NCBI GenBank assembly: GCA_003022865.1
Contig: PXSK01000001.1
Location: 1 to 51,839, forward strand
Origin: Halobacteriales archaeon SW_5_70_135
GTDB lineage: Archaea > Halobacteriota > Halobacteria > Halobacteriales > SW-7-71-33
Reading direction: 5' to 3'
Length of the DNA stretch: 51,839 nt
The translations under genes and the position numbers were made by a program. Numbering within the stretch: the first letter of the stretch is position 1; each line of letters opens with the position of its first letter. Positions 8,851-17,035 of the stretch are shown here, piece by piece. The notes under the pieces were generated by a model. It did no database searches. It was not told the DNA's origin and saw nothing but the letters and a program-made list of their open reading frames with translations.

Positions 8851-10197
8851 ATGGAAGTAGAAATCGCCACAATCGGCGGCTACGAGGAGGTCGGACGGCA
8901 GATGACTGCCGTCCGTGCCGGCGACAACGTCGTCATCTTCGACATGGGGCTCAACCTGTCGAAGGTCCTCATCCACGACAACGTCGAGACCGAGCGGATG
9001 CACAGCCTCGACCTGATCGACATGGGCGCCATCCCCGACGACCGGGTGATGTCCGACCTGGAGGGTGACGTCCAGGCCATCGTGCCGACCCACGGCCACC
9101 TCGACCACATCGGTGCCGTCTCGAAGCTCGCACACCGCTACGACGCCCCCGTCGTCGCGACGCCGTTCACGACCGAGCTCGTCAAACAGCAGATCGAGAG
9201 CGAGTCGAAGTTCAACGTCGAGAACGGCCTCGTGAAGATGGAGGCCGGGGAGATGATGTCCGTCTCGGACAGCGTCGACCTGGAGTTCGTCAACGTCACG
9301 CACTCGATCATCGACGCGATCAATCCCGTCCTCCATACGCCGGAGGGCGCCGTGGTGTACGGGCTGGACAAGCGCATGGACCACTCGCCCGTCATCGGCG
9401 ACCCCATCGACATGGACCGCTTCCGCGAGATAGCGACGACGGGTGCCGGCGTGCTGGCGTACATCGAGGACTGCACCAACGCCGGCAAGAAGGGCCGCAC
9501 ACCCTCCGAGAGCGTAGCGCGGGCCCATCTGAAGGACGCCCTCTACAGCATGCAGGACTACGACGGAGGGATCGTCGCGACGACGTTCTCCAGCCACGTC
9601 GCCCGGGTGAAATCGCTGGTGGAGTTCGCCGACGACATCGGTCGCCAGCCCGTCCTGCTGGGACGGTCGATGGAGAAGTACTCCGGCACCGCCGAGCGAC
9701 TCGACTTCGTCGACTTCCCCGAGGACCTGGGGATGTTCGGTCACCGGCAGTCCGTCGACCGGACGTTCAAGCGGATCATGGACGACGGCAAGGGCGAGTA
9801 CCTGCCGATCGTCACCGGTCACCAGGGCGAGCCCCGGGCGATGCTCACCCGGATGGCCCGCGGCGAGACTCCCTACGAGCTGGAGGGCGGCGACAAGGTG
9901 GTCTTCTCGGCCCGGGTAATCCCGGAGCCGATCAACGAAGGCCAGCGCGACCAGGCGGAGACGCTGCTCGGCATGCAGGGAGCCCGCATCTACGACGACA
10001 TCCACGTCTCCGGTCACCTCAACCGCGAGGGTCACTACGAGATGCTCGACACGCTGCAGCCCCAGCACGTCATCCCCGCCCATCAGGACATGAGCGGGTT
10101 CTCCGACTACGTCAACCTCTGCGAGAACGAGGGCTACCGCGTCGACCGGGACCTGCACGTCAGTCGCAACGGCAACCTCATCCAGCTCGCCGACTGA
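8851..10197 (+). CDS. rnj: Archaeal ribonuclease J
   Basis: 448-residue beta-CASP metallo-beta-lactamase, the archaeal 5'-3' exoribonuclease (aRNase J). Metal ligands are visible: HGHLDH at about 81-86, His at about 151 (VTHSIIDA), and Asp/His in [12 protein letters not shown]. The beta-CASP region includes [11 protein letters not shown] and GRSMEKYSG, followed by [19 protein letters not shown] and the terminal [14 protein letters not shown] with [10 protein letters not shown]. The ATG at 8851 gives the family N-terminus [18 protein letters not shown]. The frame is open 36 codons further upstream, but that stretch has no family similarity. The next gene starts one base after the stop, so the two form an operon with the prenyl synthase, a common haloarchaeal arrangement. 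Confidence 0.95.
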   Translation: MEVEIATIGGYEEVGRQMTAVRAGDNVVIFDMGLNLSKVLIHDNVETERMHSLDLIDMGAIPDDRVMSDLEGDVQAIVPTHGHLDHIGAVSKLAHRYDAPVVATPFTTELVKQQIESESKFNVENGLVKMEAGEMMSVSDSVDLEFVNVTHSIIDAINPVLHTPEGAVVYGLDKRMDHSPVIGDPIDMDRFREIATTGAGVLAYIEDCTNAGKKGRTPSESVARAHLKDALYSMQDYDGGIVATTFSSHVARVKSLVEFADDIGRQPVLLGRSMEKYSGTAERLDFVDFPEDLGMFGHRQSVDRTFKRIMDDGKGEYLPIVTGHQGEPRAMLTRMARGETPYELEGGDKVVFSARVIPEPINEGQRDQAETLLGMQGARIYDDIHVSGHLNREGHYEMLDTLQPQHVIPAHQDMSGFSDYVNLCENEGYRVDRDLHVSRNGNLIQLAD

Positions 10198-10198
10198 G

Positions 10199-11272
10199 AT
10201 GAGCGACCCCGAGAGTCGGGACGACCCCGAGAGTCGGGGCCGAGAGACGCGCGTCCGCGAGGCCGTCGCCGGACGCCGAGAGGTCCTCAACCGCGCGATC
10301 ACCGAGGAGCTCTCGATAACGGAGCCCGAGCGGCTGTACGAGGCCTCCCGCTACCTGCTCGACGCCGGCGGCAAGCGCCTGCGGCCGACGACGCTGCTGC
10401 TCGTCGCCGAGTCACTCGCCGAGGTCGACCCCGGCGCGGTCGACTACCGCTCCTTTCCCGACCTCACGGGCGGCACCGTCGACGTGCTGGCGCCCGCGGT
10501 CTCCGTCGAGACGATCCAGTCGTTCACGCTCATCCACGACGATATCATGGACGACGACCCCATGCGCCGCGGGGTGACGTCGGTCCACCGGGCCTACGAC
10601 CTGGAGACGGCGATCCTCGCCGGCGACACGCTCTACTCGAAGGCGTTCTCCATCATGCTCGGCAACGGCGCCCCCACCGACCGCACGGTGCGCGCCGTCG
10701 AGATCCTCGCCTCCACGTGCACGAAGATCTGCGAGGGACAGGCCCTGGACGTCGACTTCGAGGACCGCGACGACGTCGCCCTGGAGGAGTACCTCCGCAT
10801 GGTGAAACAGAAGACCGCCATGCTGTACGCCGCGAGCGCGGGGCTGTCGCCGGTGCTTCTGGGCGCCGACGAGTCCGTCGTCGAGGCGATGTTCTCGTTC
10901 GGACTCGACGTCGGTCGAGCCTTCCAGATCCGCGACGACGTGCTCGATCTGACCGTCCCGAGCGAACGGCTCGGCAAACAGCGCGGCTCCGACCTGGTCG
11001 AGGAGAAGAAGACGCTGATCACCGTCCACGCTCGCGAGCACGGCGTCGACGTCGACTCGCTCGTCGAGACGGACTCCGTGGCCGACGTCACCGAGGCGGA
11101 GGTCGACGACGCCGTCGCCCGTCTCCAGGAGGCCGGCTCCATCGACTACGCCGACGAGACCGCCCGCGACCTCGTCGAGAGCGGCAAGCAACAGCTGGAG
11201 GTGCTCCCCGACAACGAGGCCCGCGAGCGGCTGTTCGACCTCGCGGACTTCCTCGTCGAACGGGGCTACTGA
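10199..11272 (+). CDS. idsA: Isoprenyl diphosphate synthase (farnesyl/geranylgeranyl diphosphate synthase)
   Basis: 357-residue trans-prenyltransferase that condenses IPP with allylic diphosphates to make the C15-C20 precursors of archaeal ether lipids. The first aspartate-rich motif is DDIMDDDPMRRG (D114-D120), preceded by IQSFTLIHD. The second is FQIRDDVLDL (D246, D247, D250). GGKRLRP near residue 60 binds the diphosphate. C-terminal helices are complete. The N-terminus has a short acidic repeat (PESRDDPESRG) before the conserved core. It follows RNase J with a one-base gap, so it is cotranscribed and probably translationally coupled. Chain-length specificity cannot be read with certainty. 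Confidence 0.93.
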   Translation: MSDPESRDDPESRGRETRVREAVAGRREVLNRAITEELSITEPERLYEASRYLLDAGGKRLRPTTLLLVAESLAEVDPGAVDYRSFPDLTGGTVDVLAPAVSVETIQSFTLIHDDIMDDDPMRRGVTSVHRAYDLETAILAGDTLYSKAFSIMLGNGAPTDRTVRAVEILASTCTKICEGQALDVDFEDRDDVALEEYLRMVKQKTAMLYAASAGLSPVLLGADESVVEAMFSFGLDVGRAFQIRDDVLDLTVPSERLGKQRGSDLVEEKKTLITVHAREHGVDVDSLVETDSVADVTEAEVDDAVARLQEAGSIDYADETARDLVESGKQQLEVLPDNEARERLFDLADFLVERGY

Positions 11273-11340
11273 CGCCGGGCTCCTTCCGGCCGGAGGGAAA
11301 GGGAGTAAGATACATCACTCGGCGGACAAACGAGGCGGTG

Positions 11341-12333
11341 ATGGCCGCCATCGAGACGAGAGACCTGACCCGACGGTTCGGAGAGACCGTCGCGGTGGAC
11401 GGGGTCTCGCTGACGGTCGACCAGGGAGAGGCCTTCGGCTTCCTCGGTCCCAACGGGGCGGGGAAGTCGACCACTATCAGCGTGCTGCTGGGCTTTCTGC
11501 GCCCGACCGCCGGGGAGGCGCGGGTGCTGGGTCGGGACGCGGTCGACGCCTCCGCCGCCGTGCGGTCACGGGTCGGGCTACTGCCGGAAGGGTACGAGCC
11601 GTACGCGAACCTCACCGGCCGCGAACACGTCCGGTCGGCGGTCCGGACGAAAGGAACCGACGACGACCCGGACGCGGTCCTCGACCGCGTCGGTCTCGAC
11701 CCGGCGGACGCCCGTCGGCCGGCCGGCGACTACTCGAAGGGGATGCAACAGCGGCTCTTTCTGGGGATCGCGCTCGTCGGGTCGCCCGACCTGCTGATCC
11801 TCGACGAGCCGTCGTCGGGGCTCGACCCGACGGGCGTGGGACTGCTGCGCGAGCTGGTCGCCGAGGAGGTCGACCGCGGCGCGACGGTGTTTTTCTCCTC
11901 GCACGACCTCGACGAGGTGGAGCGAGTCTGTGACCGCGTCGGGATCATGCGGGGCGGCGAACTGGTCGCGGTCAACGCCGTCGAGGACCTCCGCTCCGAG
12001 CTGGGGATGGGCTCGGTCGTGGAGGCGACGCTGGCGGAGCCGCCGGCGTCGGTGCCGCTCGCGGACGTCGACGGCGTCAGCGACTACGAGACCGACGGCC
12101 GGGTCGTCCGGGTGCAGTGCACGGAGCCGCCGGCGAAGATGCGGGCGCTGGCCGCGCTGGACGCGGTCGCGGTCGTGCAGGACGTCGGCCTGGAGGAGCC
12201 CTCGCTGGAGACGGTGTTCGAGCAGTACACCGGCGGCGCCGACGAGGGTGCGGAGGCGGTCGACCCTCGCGACGAGCCGACGGAGAGCGCGGCCGGCGCG
12301 AGCGCGGAGTCGGCGGCGACGGGGGGCGAGTGA
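11341..12333 (+). CDS. ABC-2-type transporter ATP-binding protein
   Basis: 330 residues from the ATG at 11341; a GTG one codon earlier is also possible. Walker A is GPNGAGKST (about 38-46), the Q-loop region is LLPEGYEPYANLTG, the signature is YSKGMQQRL, Walker B is LLILDEPSSGLDP, and the H-loop is FFSSHDLDEVERV. The C-terminal extension (about 225-330) is the small domain typical of DrrA/NatA-like subunits, ending in an acidic Ala/Glu-rich tail. It energises the permease that follows; the stop and next start overlap by one base (TGATG). Substrate is unknown: relatives export drugs, sodium or membrane components. A short AT-containing run upstream near 11305 may be the promoter. Confidence 0.92.
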   Translation: MAAIETRDLTRRFGETVAVDGVSLTVDQGEAFGFLGPNGAGKSTTISVLLGFLRPTAGEARVLGRDAVDASAAVRSRVGLLPEGYEPYANLTGREHVRSAVRTKGTDDDPDAVLDRVGLDPADARRPAGDYSKGMQQRLFLGIALVGSPDLLILDEPSSGLDPTGVGLLRELVAEEVDRGATVFFSSHDLDEVERVCDRVGIMRGGELVAVNAVEDLRSELGMGSVVEATLAEPPASVPLADVDGVSDYETDGRVVRVQCTEPPAKMRALAALDAVAVVQDVGLEEPSLETVFEQYTGGADEGAEAVDPRDEPTESAAGASAESAATGGE

Positions 12334-13181
12334 TGGGCGTCGGCACGGTGTTCCGGGACGACCTCCGGAACGCGAGGCGCTCGAAGATCGTCGTCGGCGT
12401 CGTCGGCGTGTTCACGCTGCTTTCGACGCTGATATTCGTCTCCGAGATAAACATCTTCGACGACGCCGTCAGGTCGCTGTTCGACCTGACCGCACTCGTG
12501 GCGTTTCTGTTCCCGCTGTTCGTCGCCTCGCTCACCTACCTCGCGGTGGCGGGCGACCGGGCTCGTGGCTCGATCAAGTACGTCCTGGGGCTGCCGAACG
12601 AGCGCTGGGAGTACGCGCTCGGCAAGTATCTCTCTCGGGGGGTGGTCGCCGTCACGGCCGTTCTCGGTGCGACGCTGGTCGGCTTCGTCGTCGGAGAGGT
12701 CGCGTTCACGAACGGTGCCGACCCCGAGCGGTTCCTGACCTTCGGGCTGGTCTCCTCGCTGTACGCGCTCTCGCTGACGGGCGTGTTCGTCGGGCTCTCG
12801 GCGATGACCGCCAGCCGCTCGCGGGCGATGTTCGCCGCCATCGGCGCCTTCTTCGTGCTGGTGCCGTTCTGGAACAATCTCCTCCCCGTGCTGCAGGTGG
12901 GGACCGTGATCGACTTCGCGGAGACGTTGTTCGGAATCACCGTCTCCGAGGAGACCCGGCTGACGATCGCCGGCCTCTCGCCGTCGACAGCGTACCTCTC
13001 GGCGACGGCGCCGGTGTTCGAGGGGGCCGGCGACCAGTACGAGGTCGTCCGGGCCGTCATCGGGGGGGACACCGGGAGTCTCGCCGACGAACTCTGGTTC
13101 AACCTGCTCGTGCTGGTCGGCTGGGGCGGCGGAGTCCCGCTGGTCGGGTATCTGCGGTTCCGCCGGGCGGAGCTCGGCTGA
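12333..13181 (+). CDS. ABC-2-type transporter permease
   Basis: 282 residues with about six membrane helices, in the ABC-2 layout: IVVGVVGVFTLLSTLIFV, LVAFLFPLFVASLTYLAV, GVVAVTAVLGATLVGFVV, LVSSLYALSLTGVFVGLS, FAAIGAFFVLVPFW and a final helix near LLVLVGWGGGVPLVGYL. The cytoplasmic motif GDRARGSIKYVLGLPNERWEYALGKYL between helices 2 and 3 is the usual contact with the ATPase subunit. Its ATG shares one base with the stop codon of the ATPase gene, so translation is coupled. Together they make a two-gene exporter of unknown substrate. Confidence 0.88.
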   Translation: MGVGTVFRDDLRNARRSKIVVGVVGVFTLLSTLIFVSEINIFDDAVRSLFDLTALVAFLFPLFVASLTYLAVAGDRARGSIKYVLGLPNERWEYALGKYLSRGVVAVTAVLGATLVGFVVGEVAFTNGADPERFLTFGLVSSLYALSLTGVFVGLSAMTASRSRAMFAAIGAFFVLVPFWNNLLPVLQVGTVIDFAETLFGITVSEETRLTIAGLSPSTAYLSATAPVFEGAGDQYEVVRAVIGGDTGSLADELWFNLLVLVGWGGGVPLVGYLRFRRAELG

Positions 13182-13240
13182 CTGCCGTGGTCGTGGTCGT
13201 GACCGGCGCCGAACCGGCGACACGGGTGTGTCTCCGGAGC

Positions 13241-13248
13241 GTATAAGT
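13241..13248 (+). promoter_or_regulatory. TATA box of the ABC exporter gene
   Basis: GTATAAGT lies 23 bases before the ATG at 13271 in otherwise GC-rich DNA. The spacing fits a leaderless or nearly leaderless haloarchaeal transcript. Confidence 0.65.
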
Positions 13249-13270
13249 CCTCGAATCCGCTCCGACGCCT

Positions 13271-15274
13271 ATGAGCGGCGCGCCGGAGGCCGGCGGAGAC
13301 GGGGAGTTCGCGGACCTGCGGGCGGAGGAGGGCAACGCACTGCTGCGGCTGTTCCGCGAGTACGGTCGCGACCAGTTCGGCACGTTCGCGTTCGGCGGCG
13401 TGGCGAGCGTGTTGCGGATGCTGATGGAGCTGGTGCCGTCGCTGATGCTCGCGTTCGCCATCGACCAGCTGATCCTCGGCGACGGTCTGCGGGTGCCGTC
13501 CTGGACACCGGGCGGCGTGGTGCCGGCCGGCGAGGGGCCACAGCTGCTGTTCGTCGGCGGGCTCATTGCTGTGGCGTACGCGCTGAACTCCACCCTCGGG
13601 TGGCTCAACAGCTTCATGTGGAACACGTTCGCCCAGCGGTTCCAACACGAGGTGCGGGTGGACACCTACGACGCGATGCAGCGCCGGGAGGTGGGCTTCT
13701 TCGACGACCGCCAGACGGGCGAGGTGATGAGCGTCCTCAACAACGACGTCAACCAGCTCGAAGGCTTTCTGACGAACAACCTCAACAGCCTCATCGTCAT
13801 CGTCGTCCGGGTCGGCGGCATGGCGGCCGTGATGCTGTACGTCAACTGGCGGTTGGCGCTCATCCCGGTGGCGGCGGTGCCACTGCTGGGCCTGGCGAGT
13901 CACGTCTTCGTCCAGCGGATCCACCCGAAGTACCAGGACGTGCGCTCCTCCGTCGGCAGGCTGAACTCCCGCCTGGAGAACAACGTCGGCGGCATCGAGA
14001 CGGTGAAGTCGTTCGCGACCGAGCCGTTCGAGACCGACCGCGTCGAGGACGCCTCCGAGGGCTATCTCGAAGCGCAGTGGGACGCTATCTCGACGCGCAT
14101 CCTCTACTTCCCCACGCTGCAGGCGATCACCGCCGCCGCCTACGTCTCGGTCTTTCTCGTCGGCGGCTGGTGGGTCGTCACCGGCACGCCGCCGCATCCG
14201 TTCTTCCGGGGGACGATGACCGCCGGGACGCTCGTGCTCTTTCTGAACTACTCGCGGCGGTTCGTCTACCCGATGCGACAGATGGGCCAGATCGTCAACG
14301 GCTACCAGTACGCGGAGGCGGCCGCCGAGCGGATCGTCGGCCTGCTCGACACGCCGCCGGGCATCACCGACGCCGAGGACGCCGTCGAGCTCGACCGGGT
14401 CCGCGGTCACGTCGAGTACGACGGCGTCAGCTTCGCGTACGACGGCGCGGCACCCGGTCTCGCGGGGGACGGGGACGACGCGGGCGACGACACGGTCGAC
14501 GCCGAGACCGCCGACGCGACCGAGGAGGAGGGCGAGGCGGTGCTCTCGGACGTCTCCTTCGAGGCGGAACCGGGCGACTACGTCGGCCTCGTGGGACCGA
14601 CGGGCGCGGGGAAGTCGACGACGATGAAGCTGCTGTCGCGCTTCTACGAGGCCGACGAGGGCACCGTGGGACTCGACGGCACCGACGTCGAGGACGTCGG
14701 GCTGCGCAGCCTGCGGGAGTCGGTCGGCTACGTGAGCCAGGAGCCGTACCTCTTCTACGGCACCGTCACCGAAAACGTCGCCTACGGCCGACCGGACGTC
14801 GACCAGGCGGAGATCGAGCGGGCGGCGAGACAGGCGGGCGCCCACGAGTTCGTCCGCGAGCTGCCGGAGGGGTACGAGACGATGGTCGGCGAGCGGGGGG
14901 TGAAGCTCTCCGGCGGCCAGCGCCAGCGGATCGCGCTGGCGCGGGCGATCCTCCGCGACCCCGAGATCCTCGTGCTCGACGAGGCGACGAGTCACGTCGA
15001 CAACGAGACGGAGGCGATCATCCAGAACCACCTCGACGACCTCGTCGGCGAACGCACCACCTTCGCCATCGCCCACCGACTGTCGACCGTGCGCGACGCC
15101 GACAGCATCCTGGTGATGGACGACGGCGAGGTCGTCGAGCGGGGGACCCACGAGGAGCTGCTGAGCCGTGACGGTCTCTACGCCAAGCTCTGGTCGGTCC
15201 AGCTGGGGGAGGTCGAGGCCCTGCCCGAGGACTTCCTCGAACGCCGCGACCTCGGCGTCACCGGCGACGACTGA
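13271..15274 (+). CDS. ABC exporter with fused membrane and ATPase domains (MsbA/multidrug type)
   Basis: 667-residue half-transporter that should homodimerise. The exporter membrane domain spans about 25-355 with six helices; ATYDAMQRREVGFFDDRQTGEVMS-like coupling-helix sequence is visible near 135-155. The ATPase domain follows: Walker A GPTGAGKST, Q-loop YVSQEPYLFYGTVTENVAYG, signature LSGGQRQRIALARAIL, Walker B ILVLDEATSHVD and H-loop AIAHRLSTV. An acidic insert (about 395-425, rich in Asp/Glu/Ala) interrupts the first strands of the ATPase domain, a halophilic surface loop. It has its own TATA box, so it is a separate unit from the ABC-2 pair. Substrate unknown; lipid or drug export is typical. 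Confidence 0.92.
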   Translation: MSGAPEAGGDGEFADLRAEEGNALLRLFREYGRDQFGTFAFGGVASVLRMLMELVPSLMLAFAIDQLILGDGLRVPSWTPGGVVPAGEGPQLLFVGGLIAVAYALNSTLGWLNSFMWNTFAQRFQHEVRVDTYDAMQRREVGFFDDRQTGEVMSVLNNDVNQLEGFLTNNLNSLIVIVVRVGGMAAVMLYVNWRLALIPVAAVPLLGLASHVFVQRIHPKYQDVRSSVGRLNSRLENNVGGIETVKSFATEPFETDRVEDASEGYLEAQWDAISTRILYFPTLQAITAAAYVSVFLVGGWWVVTGTPPHPFFRGTMTAGTLVLFLNYSRRFVYPMRQMGQIVNGYQYAEAAAERIVGLLDTPPGITDAEDAVELDRVRGHVEYDGVSFAYDGAAPGLAGDGDDAGDDTVDAETADATEEEGEAVLSDVSFEAEPGDYVGLVGPTGAGKSTTMKLLSRFYEADEGTVGLDGTDVEDVGLRSLRESVGYVSQEPYLFYGTVTENVAYGRPDVDQAEIERAARQAGAHEFVRELPEGYETMVGERGVKLSGGQRQRIALARAILRDPEILVLDEATSHVDNETEAIIQNHLDDLVGERTTFAIAHRLSTVRDADSILVMDDGEVVERGTHEELLSRDGLYAKLWSVQLGEVEALPEDFLERRDLGVTGDD

Positions 15275-15321
15275 CCGCCCGGCCGGTCACCGCCCGTGCC
15301 CGGACTGCCGCCGTCGCCCGG

Positions 15322-15441
15322 TCACTCGTTCGCCGTCCGTCGTCGGAGCGTCCGCCCACAGTCCGGACAGACCTCGACGAAATCGATCGTGTGTCTCCCG
15401 CTGACGGTGCCCTCGGTACCGCAGTTCTGACAGCGTGCCAT
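15322..15441 (-). CDS. Small 39-residue zinc-ribbon protein
   Basis: A short gene easily missed by length cut-offs. It starts with ATG at 15439-15441, stops at 15322-15324 and encodes 39 residues. It contains two CxxC knuckles, CQNC at residues 4-7 and CPDC at 25-28, separated by a strand-like GRHTIDFVEV, so it is a complete minimal zinc ribbon. The C-terminus is arginine-rich (RTLRRRTANE), suggesting nucleic-acid or protein binding. A clear TATA-like AGTATAATAC precedes it at leaderless spacing, which supports a real gene. Haloarchaea encode many such micro zinc-finger proteins, several affecting biofilm or stress behaviour; the role of this one is unknown. Confidence 0.75.
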   Translation of the reverse strand: MARCQNCGTEGTVSGRHTIDFVEVCPDCGRTLRRRTANE

Positions 15442-15462
15442 GGTGTCACACGCCGCCGGAGC

Positions 15463-15472
15463 GTATTATACT
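15463..15472 (-). promoter_or_regulatory. TATA box of the small zinc-ribbon gene
   Basis: Read on the minus strand, AGTATAATAC is centred about 26 bases before the ATG at 15441. It is one of the clearest promoters in this part of the window. Confidence 0.6.
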
Positions 15473-15564
15473 TGACCGTCTGTTATGTTTCCCGGGGTGA
15501 CCGAAGGAACGGCCCGTGACCCCGAGAGCGCAAGGACTTAGCCGGGGGCGACCCGGCGACGAGT

Positions 15565-16986
15565 GTGGAGCGTGGACGACTCGGTCGTTCGGGTGCGGCG
15601 GTGGCGCGGGCGCTCGACCGCGCCGGCGTGATCCGCGAGCCGCGGCTGCGGGCGACGGTCGACCTCGCCTGGCCGCGGATCGTCACCGGCTTCGCCATCA
15701 TGTCGAAGCGGACCGTCGACCTGGCGCTGGTCGGCTGGGCCGTCGGCGCCACCGCGGTCGCGGGACTCACGCTCGCCAACGCCTACTGGATGGCCGCGAA
15801 GTTCGTCGCCATCGGCCTCGCGGGCGGCACCATCTCGCTGGTATCGCAGGCGTACGGCGCCGAGGACGACGACCGCGCGGCGCTGGTGGTGGAGACGAGT
15901 CTCGTGCTCGCGGTCCTGCTCGCGGTCCCGACGGTCGCCGCCTTTCTCGCGGTGCCGGACCGCCTGATCGGACTGCTGGGAGCCGGTGACGCGGCGACGG
16001 GTCACGGCGCGACCTACCTGGCGGTCGTCGCGCCGGGACTGCTGTTCGAGTTCCTGAACCTGATCGCCTCCCGGACGTACGCCGGCGTCGGCGACACGCG
16101 CACGCCGATGGTCGTCCGCGCCGGCGGTGCCGCCCTGAACGTCGCGCTGTCGGTGCTGCTGGTCTTCGGTGCCGGGCTCGGCGTGGTCGGCGCTGCCCTG
16201 GGCACGACGCTGTCGACCGCCGCCGTCGCCGCGGTGTTCGCGTGGGGGATGAGCGGGCGCTCGTACTTCGGCCGCGGCGCGAGTCCGATCTCCCCGACGC
16301 GGTCGGGCCCCCACGTCGACCGCGGGCTGGTCCGCGATCTCGCCCGCGTCTCCGCGCCGCTGGTGGGCAAGCGTCTCGCCGGCGGGCTCGTGGTGTTCCC
16401 GCTGCTCGCCATCGCGGCACTCTTTGGCGACGTGGCCGTCGCCGCCGTCGGCGTCGCCAGACAGGTACGGGCGCTGCTGAACTCGTTCAACTGGGGCTTC
16501 TCGATCGCGGCGTCGACGCTCGTCGGCCAGCGTCTCGGCGCCGAGGACGAGAGCGAGGCCGAGGCCTACGGCCGCGAGATCGTCCGCCTCTCCGGGCTGG
16601 TGTACGCCGTCTCGGCCGTCCTGGTCGCGGTCTTCGCGGTCCCCGTCGCGCGACTGTTCGGCGAGGGCGGCGCGGACCCGACGACGGTCACCCTCGTGCG
16701 GGCGGCCGGCCTGTCGCTCGTGCCGCTCGGGATCTCCGGCTCCGTCGACGGGGCGCTGCGTGGCGCCGGCGATACCCGGGTGCCCTTTCTCGCGTCGCTG
16801 GTCGGCTTCTACGTCGTCGGGCTGCCGGTCGCGTACCTCGGCACCCTCACGCCGCTGAGCGTGACCGCCCTGGCGCTGTCGCTGGTCGCCTCGGCCGTGG
16901 TGCCCGCCGCCGTCAACCTCTGGTGGTTCCGCGGCGGCCACTGGAAGGCGGTGAGCCGCGAGCTGCGGGCGAGCGCCGGCGACTGA
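15565..16986 (+). CDS. MATE-family efflux transporter
   Basis: 473-residue multidrug and toxic compound extrusion protein, an H+ or Na+ antiporter of the cytoplasmic membrane. Twelve hydrophobic segments are arranged in two repeats. The family signatures are AWPRIVTGFAIMSKRTVDLALVGW early in the first half, AYGAEDDDRAA after helix 2, and the mirrored VGQRLGAEDESEAEAYGREIVRLSG in the second half. LFEFLNLIASRTYAGVGDTRTP matches the MATE helix 5-6 loop. The GTG at 15565 is the first start after a weak TATA-like CTTAG. The N-terminal 25 residues are extra and arginine-rich, so the true start could be a later codon. Substrate not predictable. Confidence 0.88.
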   Translation: MERGRLGRSGAAVARALDRAGVIREPRLRATVDLAWPRIVTGFAIMSKRTVDLALVGWAVGATAVAGLTLANAYWMAAKFVAIGLAGGTISLVSQAYGAEDDDRAALVVETSLVLAVLLAVPTVAAFLAVPDRLIGLLGAGDAATGHGATYLAVVAPGLLFEFLNLIASRTYAGVGDTRTPMVVRAGGAALNVALSVLLVFGAGLGVVGAALGTTLSTAAVAAVFAWGMSGRSYFGRGASPISPTRSGPHVDRGLVRDLARVSAPLVGKRLAGGLVVFPLLAIAALFGDVAVAAVGVARQVRALLNSFNWGFSIAASTLVGQRLGAEDESEAEAYGREIVRLSGLVYAVSAVLVAVFAVPVARLFGEGGADPTTVTLVRAAGLSLVPLGISGSVDGALRGAGDTRVPFLASLVGFYVVGLPVAYLGTLTPLSVTALALSLVASAVVPAAVNLWWFRGGHWKAVSRELRASAGD

Positions 16987-17002
16987 TCTCGGGAGCTATC
17001 GA

Positions 17003-17015
17003 GCGGTTTAACCGC
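17003..17015 (+). promoter_or_regulatory. Palindromic TATA element of the photolyase gene
   Basis: GCGGTT-T-AACCGC is a perfect 6-bp inverted repeat centred on the only AT-rich core before the ATG at 17036, at promoter spacing. It could be the TATA box itself, an operator overlapping it, or both. Confidence 0.4.
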
Positions 17016-17035
17016 CCGAGCGCCCCGAATCGCGT

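Noticed and set aside
7762-10302. 846-codon open frame on the minus strand opposite RNase J and the exporter flank
   Set aside because: It is antisense to RNase J, whose motifs are certain. Long antisense frames arise from the GC-rich third positions of haloarchaeal genes, and the translation has no family features.
12536-15151. 871-codon minus-strand open frame opposite the ABC genes
   Set aside because: Shadow of the ABC exporter coding strand, with Arg/Asp/His-rich translation and no domain.
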